Of a DNA stretch of 26,533 nucleotides, positions 25,146 to 26,533 are shown piece after piece. The notes beneath the pieces were generated by a model. The model was not told where the DNA came from. It searched no databases and saw nothing but the letters and a program-made list of their open reading frames with translations. The number at the start of each line of letters is the position of its first letter. The stretch's first letter is position 1. This stretch comes from a virus. A program made the position numbers and the translations under genes. The stretch spans positions 1-26,533 of IMG/VR virus record IMGVR_UViG_3300042888_000896; one strand, written 5' to 3'.

Positions 25146-26444
25146 ATGTTAATCAATAAAGCACACTGGACAACAGACAAGAATAGCGTCCGTCTGTCAA
25201 TGCCTATTGGCAAAGTAGACGTAGAACGCCGAATGGTCTCTGGCTTTGCAACTCTTGACAATATTGACAAGCAAGATGATATTGTTACAACTGAGGCAAG
25301 CCTTCAGGCATTTAAAAATTTCCGTGGCAATTTAAGAGAAATGCACCAACCTTCAGCGGTAGGAAAGATAGTCTCATTTAAAGAAGATAAGTATTTTGAC
25401 CCTAATTCAAAGAAGTTTTATAGCGGAGTTTATGTATCTGCATACGTCTCAAAGGGTGCACAAGATGCCTGGGAGAAAGTCCTAGATGGCACATATAGTG
25501 GTTTTTCTATTGGTGGAAATATTAAGTCTTGGGATGATGCATATAATGCAGACATGGACAAGGCAATTCGCATCATTAAGGACTATGATCTTTACGAACT
25601 ATCTCTTGTAGATAGCCCAGCAAACCAGTTTGCAAGCATTATTTCTGTTGAAAAAGTTAACGGACATAATGTTATTTCTGGAGCATCAGTAGATGCAGTA
25701 ATTGAAAATGTTTTTTACGATTCTGAAAACGGTATCGTATTAGTATCTGACTCAGAAACAGCAGAAAGCCCAGTCAGTGGTAAGAACATGGAAAACATTG
25801 GTTTTGTAGAAAAAAGTGATGACGAAAAAGCAAACATGATAAAGTTCTTAGTTGATAGTGCTAAAGGCATTAGTACAATTAAGATTACCAAGGAGGTAAA
25901 TAAAATGACAGAAGCAACAGAAGCAGTATTAGATGCTGTAGTTGAAAATGTTGAAATTACTCCAGAGGCACAGCCAGCAGAAGTAGAAACTCCTGCAGTC
26001 GTTGAAGCAGCAGCAACAGATACTGTTGTTGAAAAGTCAGACGATGGTGGTGCAGTTCCTTCTGCTCCAGTAGTAGAAGAAGAGAGCGTTGCTCCAGAAG
26101 TTGAAGCCGAACTTGCTGTAGCAAAGTCAGATGAATCAGTTGCAGATGCAATTGCTGAAATCAAGAACTCTCTTACTAATGCCTTTGGCGATCTCGCTAC
26201 AACCATTAAGTCTCTTAATGAGCAGGTTGCAGCACTTAACAAGTCCGTTGACGATGTGTCTACAGAAGTAACACAGGTCAAGGGTCAGTTCAATGAGTTT
26301 GGAAAGAGAGTAGATGCCGTAGAGCAAGATACCGCTTTCCGCAAGTCTGGCGATCTAGGCGAGATCGTGCAGTTTGAGCCTGTAAAGGTTCAGAAATCCC
26401 TATGGGGCGGACGTTTCCTCAAAAATTCCGACCTATTTAATTAA
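25146..26444 (+). CDS. Prohead protease with C-terminal scaffold domain
   Basis: 432 aa. The first ~170 residues match HK97-type/XkdF-like prohead proteases: 'VSGFATLDNIDKQDDIV', H67 in REMHQPS, S121 in YSGFSIGG and E151 in YELSLVDSPAN give a His/Ser/Glu set in order, like the HK97 gp4 triad. The Glu/Val/Ala-rich remainder ends in a helical coiled coil (VADAIAEIKNSLTNAFGDLA) and a short basic tail, as expected of a scaffold. The ATG at 25146 is preferred over 25134, which lies inside the -10 box. A second start at 25905 would make the scaffold alone. Confidence 0.85.
   Translation: MLINKAHWTTDKNSVRLSMPIGKVDVERRMVSGFATLDNIDKQDDIVTTEASLQAFKNFRGNLREMHQPSAVGKIVSFKEDKYFDPNSKKFYSGVYVSAYVSKGAQDAWEKVLDGTYSGFSIGGNIKSWDDAYNADMDKAIRIIKDYDLYELSLVDSPANQFASIISVEKVNGHNVISGASVDAVIENVFYDSENGIVLVSDSETAESPVSGKNMENIGFVEKSDDEKANMIKFLVDSAKGISTIKITKEVNKMTEATEAVLDAVVENVEITPEAQPAEVETPAVVEAAATDTVVEKSDDGGAVPSAPVVEEESVAPEVEAELAVAKSDESVADAIAEIKNSLTNAFGDLATTIKSLNEQVAALNKSVDDVSTEVTQVKGQFNEFGKRVDAVEQDTAFRKSGDLGEIVQFEPVKVQKSLWGGRFLKNSDLFN
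25890..25907 (+). promoter_or_regulatory. Internal SD and ATG for a separate scaffold protein
   Basis: AAGGAGGT (25890-25897), seven bases, then ATG (25905-25907) in frame with the protease. It is a near-perfect complement to the 3' end of 16S rRNA, so ribosomes should start here. Confidence 0.75.
25905..26444 (+). CDS. Predicted scaffold protein made from an internal start (nested)
   Basis: 179 aa starting MTEATEAVLDAVVENVEITP, in frame with and identical to the C-terminal part of the protease. It is acidic and Val/Ala/Glu-rich, then helical with heptad-like leucines and valines (SLNEQVAALNKSVDDVSTEV), and ends RFLKNSDLFN. This arrangement parallels lambda C/Nu3 and other phages in which protease and scaffold share one frame. 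Made in excess over the protease because of the strong SD, it would assemble the procapsid and be degraded afterwards. The product is inferred from the SD and ATG, not seen. Confidence 0.65.
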   Translation: MTEATEAVLDAVVENVEITPEAQPAEVETPAVVEAAATDTVVEKSDDGGAVPSAPVVEEESVAPEVEAELAVAKSDESVADAIAEIKNSLTNAFGDLATTIKSLNEQVAALNKSVDDVSTEVTQVKGQFNEFGKRVDAVEQDTAFRKSGDLGEIVQFEPVKVQKSLWGGRFLKNSDLFN

Positions 26445-26470
26445 CAATATATTCACTAGGAGGTGAAATA

Positions 26471-26533
26471 ATGTCAGAACAAGATAAAGATATAGCCAAG
26501 AACTATCCAGGTTCAGGTGGCTCAGGAGCAGAA
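26471..26533 (+). CDS. Start of the next head gene (possibly major capsid protein), cut by the window
   Basis: Only 21 codons are visible (MSEQDKDIAKNYPGSGGSGA...). AGGAGGTGA eight bases upstream is among the strongest SD sequences here. The position after protease/scaffold suggests the major capsid protein, but nothing in the visible residues confirms it. Confidence 0.6.
   Translation, partial: MSEQDKDIAKNYPGSGGSGAE

Noticed and set aside
1-26533. tRNA, rRNA, integrase, transposase or insertion sequence
   Set aside because: None recognised by reading; no IS-type terminal repeats or integrase-like proteins, so integration or mobile-element claims cannot be supported.

Overview
The window looks like part of an AT-rich tailed bacteriophage genome (siphovirus-like), or an integrated copy of one. 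The evidence is a portal gene, an HK97-type prohead protease fused to a scaffold region, the first codons of a further head gene, a long series of tail-fibre and adhesin genes, a holin-like and a lysozyme-like gene, a phage-type class II ribonucleotide reductase, and many tiny tightly packed early-type genes. Strong SD sequences, DnaA-box sequences, a DUF2746-like holin-type protein and frequent leaderless promoters would fit a low-GC actinobacterial host such as an aquatic actinobacterium. The host is inference; no tRNA, integrase or host gene was seen.

Layout. (1) 1-3300 is the small-gene region. Two leftward clusters (664 to 44 and 1927 to 1027) and one rightward cluster (2242 to 2897) encode proteins of 29-69 aa, several with paired cysteines. 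Two gene-free control regions (665-1026 and 1928-2241) hold strong sigma70-type promoters, four perfect DnaA-box sequences, and shared motifs. The element AATTTGTCAG, exactly 11 bp upstream of an extended -10-like hexamer, occurs three times. (2) 3298-4398 is a leftward three-gene unit: a 65-aa protein, a family-of-unknown-function protein (called family P here) and a Cys-rich small protein. It diverges from a rightward holin-like gene. (3) 5046-9090 and 11830-17229 hold tail-fibre, adhesin and beta-sandwich genes, including a collagen-like protein, an Mtd-N-type fibre and a 708-aa repeat fibre. Between them lie two more family P paralogues with a second Cys-rich protein (9169-11113) and the leftward lysozyme-like gene (11138-11683). 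(4) After a rho-independent terminator come the class II RNR (17380-19410), a 1213-aa LamG-like tail protein (19446-23087), a 132-aa protein, the portal, the protease/scaffold gene, and the start of the next head gene, possibly the major capsid protein.

The most striking unifying signal is promoter architecture. At least ten genes carry a TATAAT-like box (usually with the extended -10 TGn) so close to the start codon that the predicted transcript begins at or within a few bases of the ATG, with no SD sequence. In five genes the gap is exactly 6 bp. A second class has the same extended -10 followed by a minimal leader holding little more than the SD. The late region therefore seems to be read from many autonomous promoters rather than one long operon. 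A second notable signal is a perfect SD plus in-frame ATG inside the protease gene, which predicts a separately made scaffold protein, as in lambda C/Nu3.
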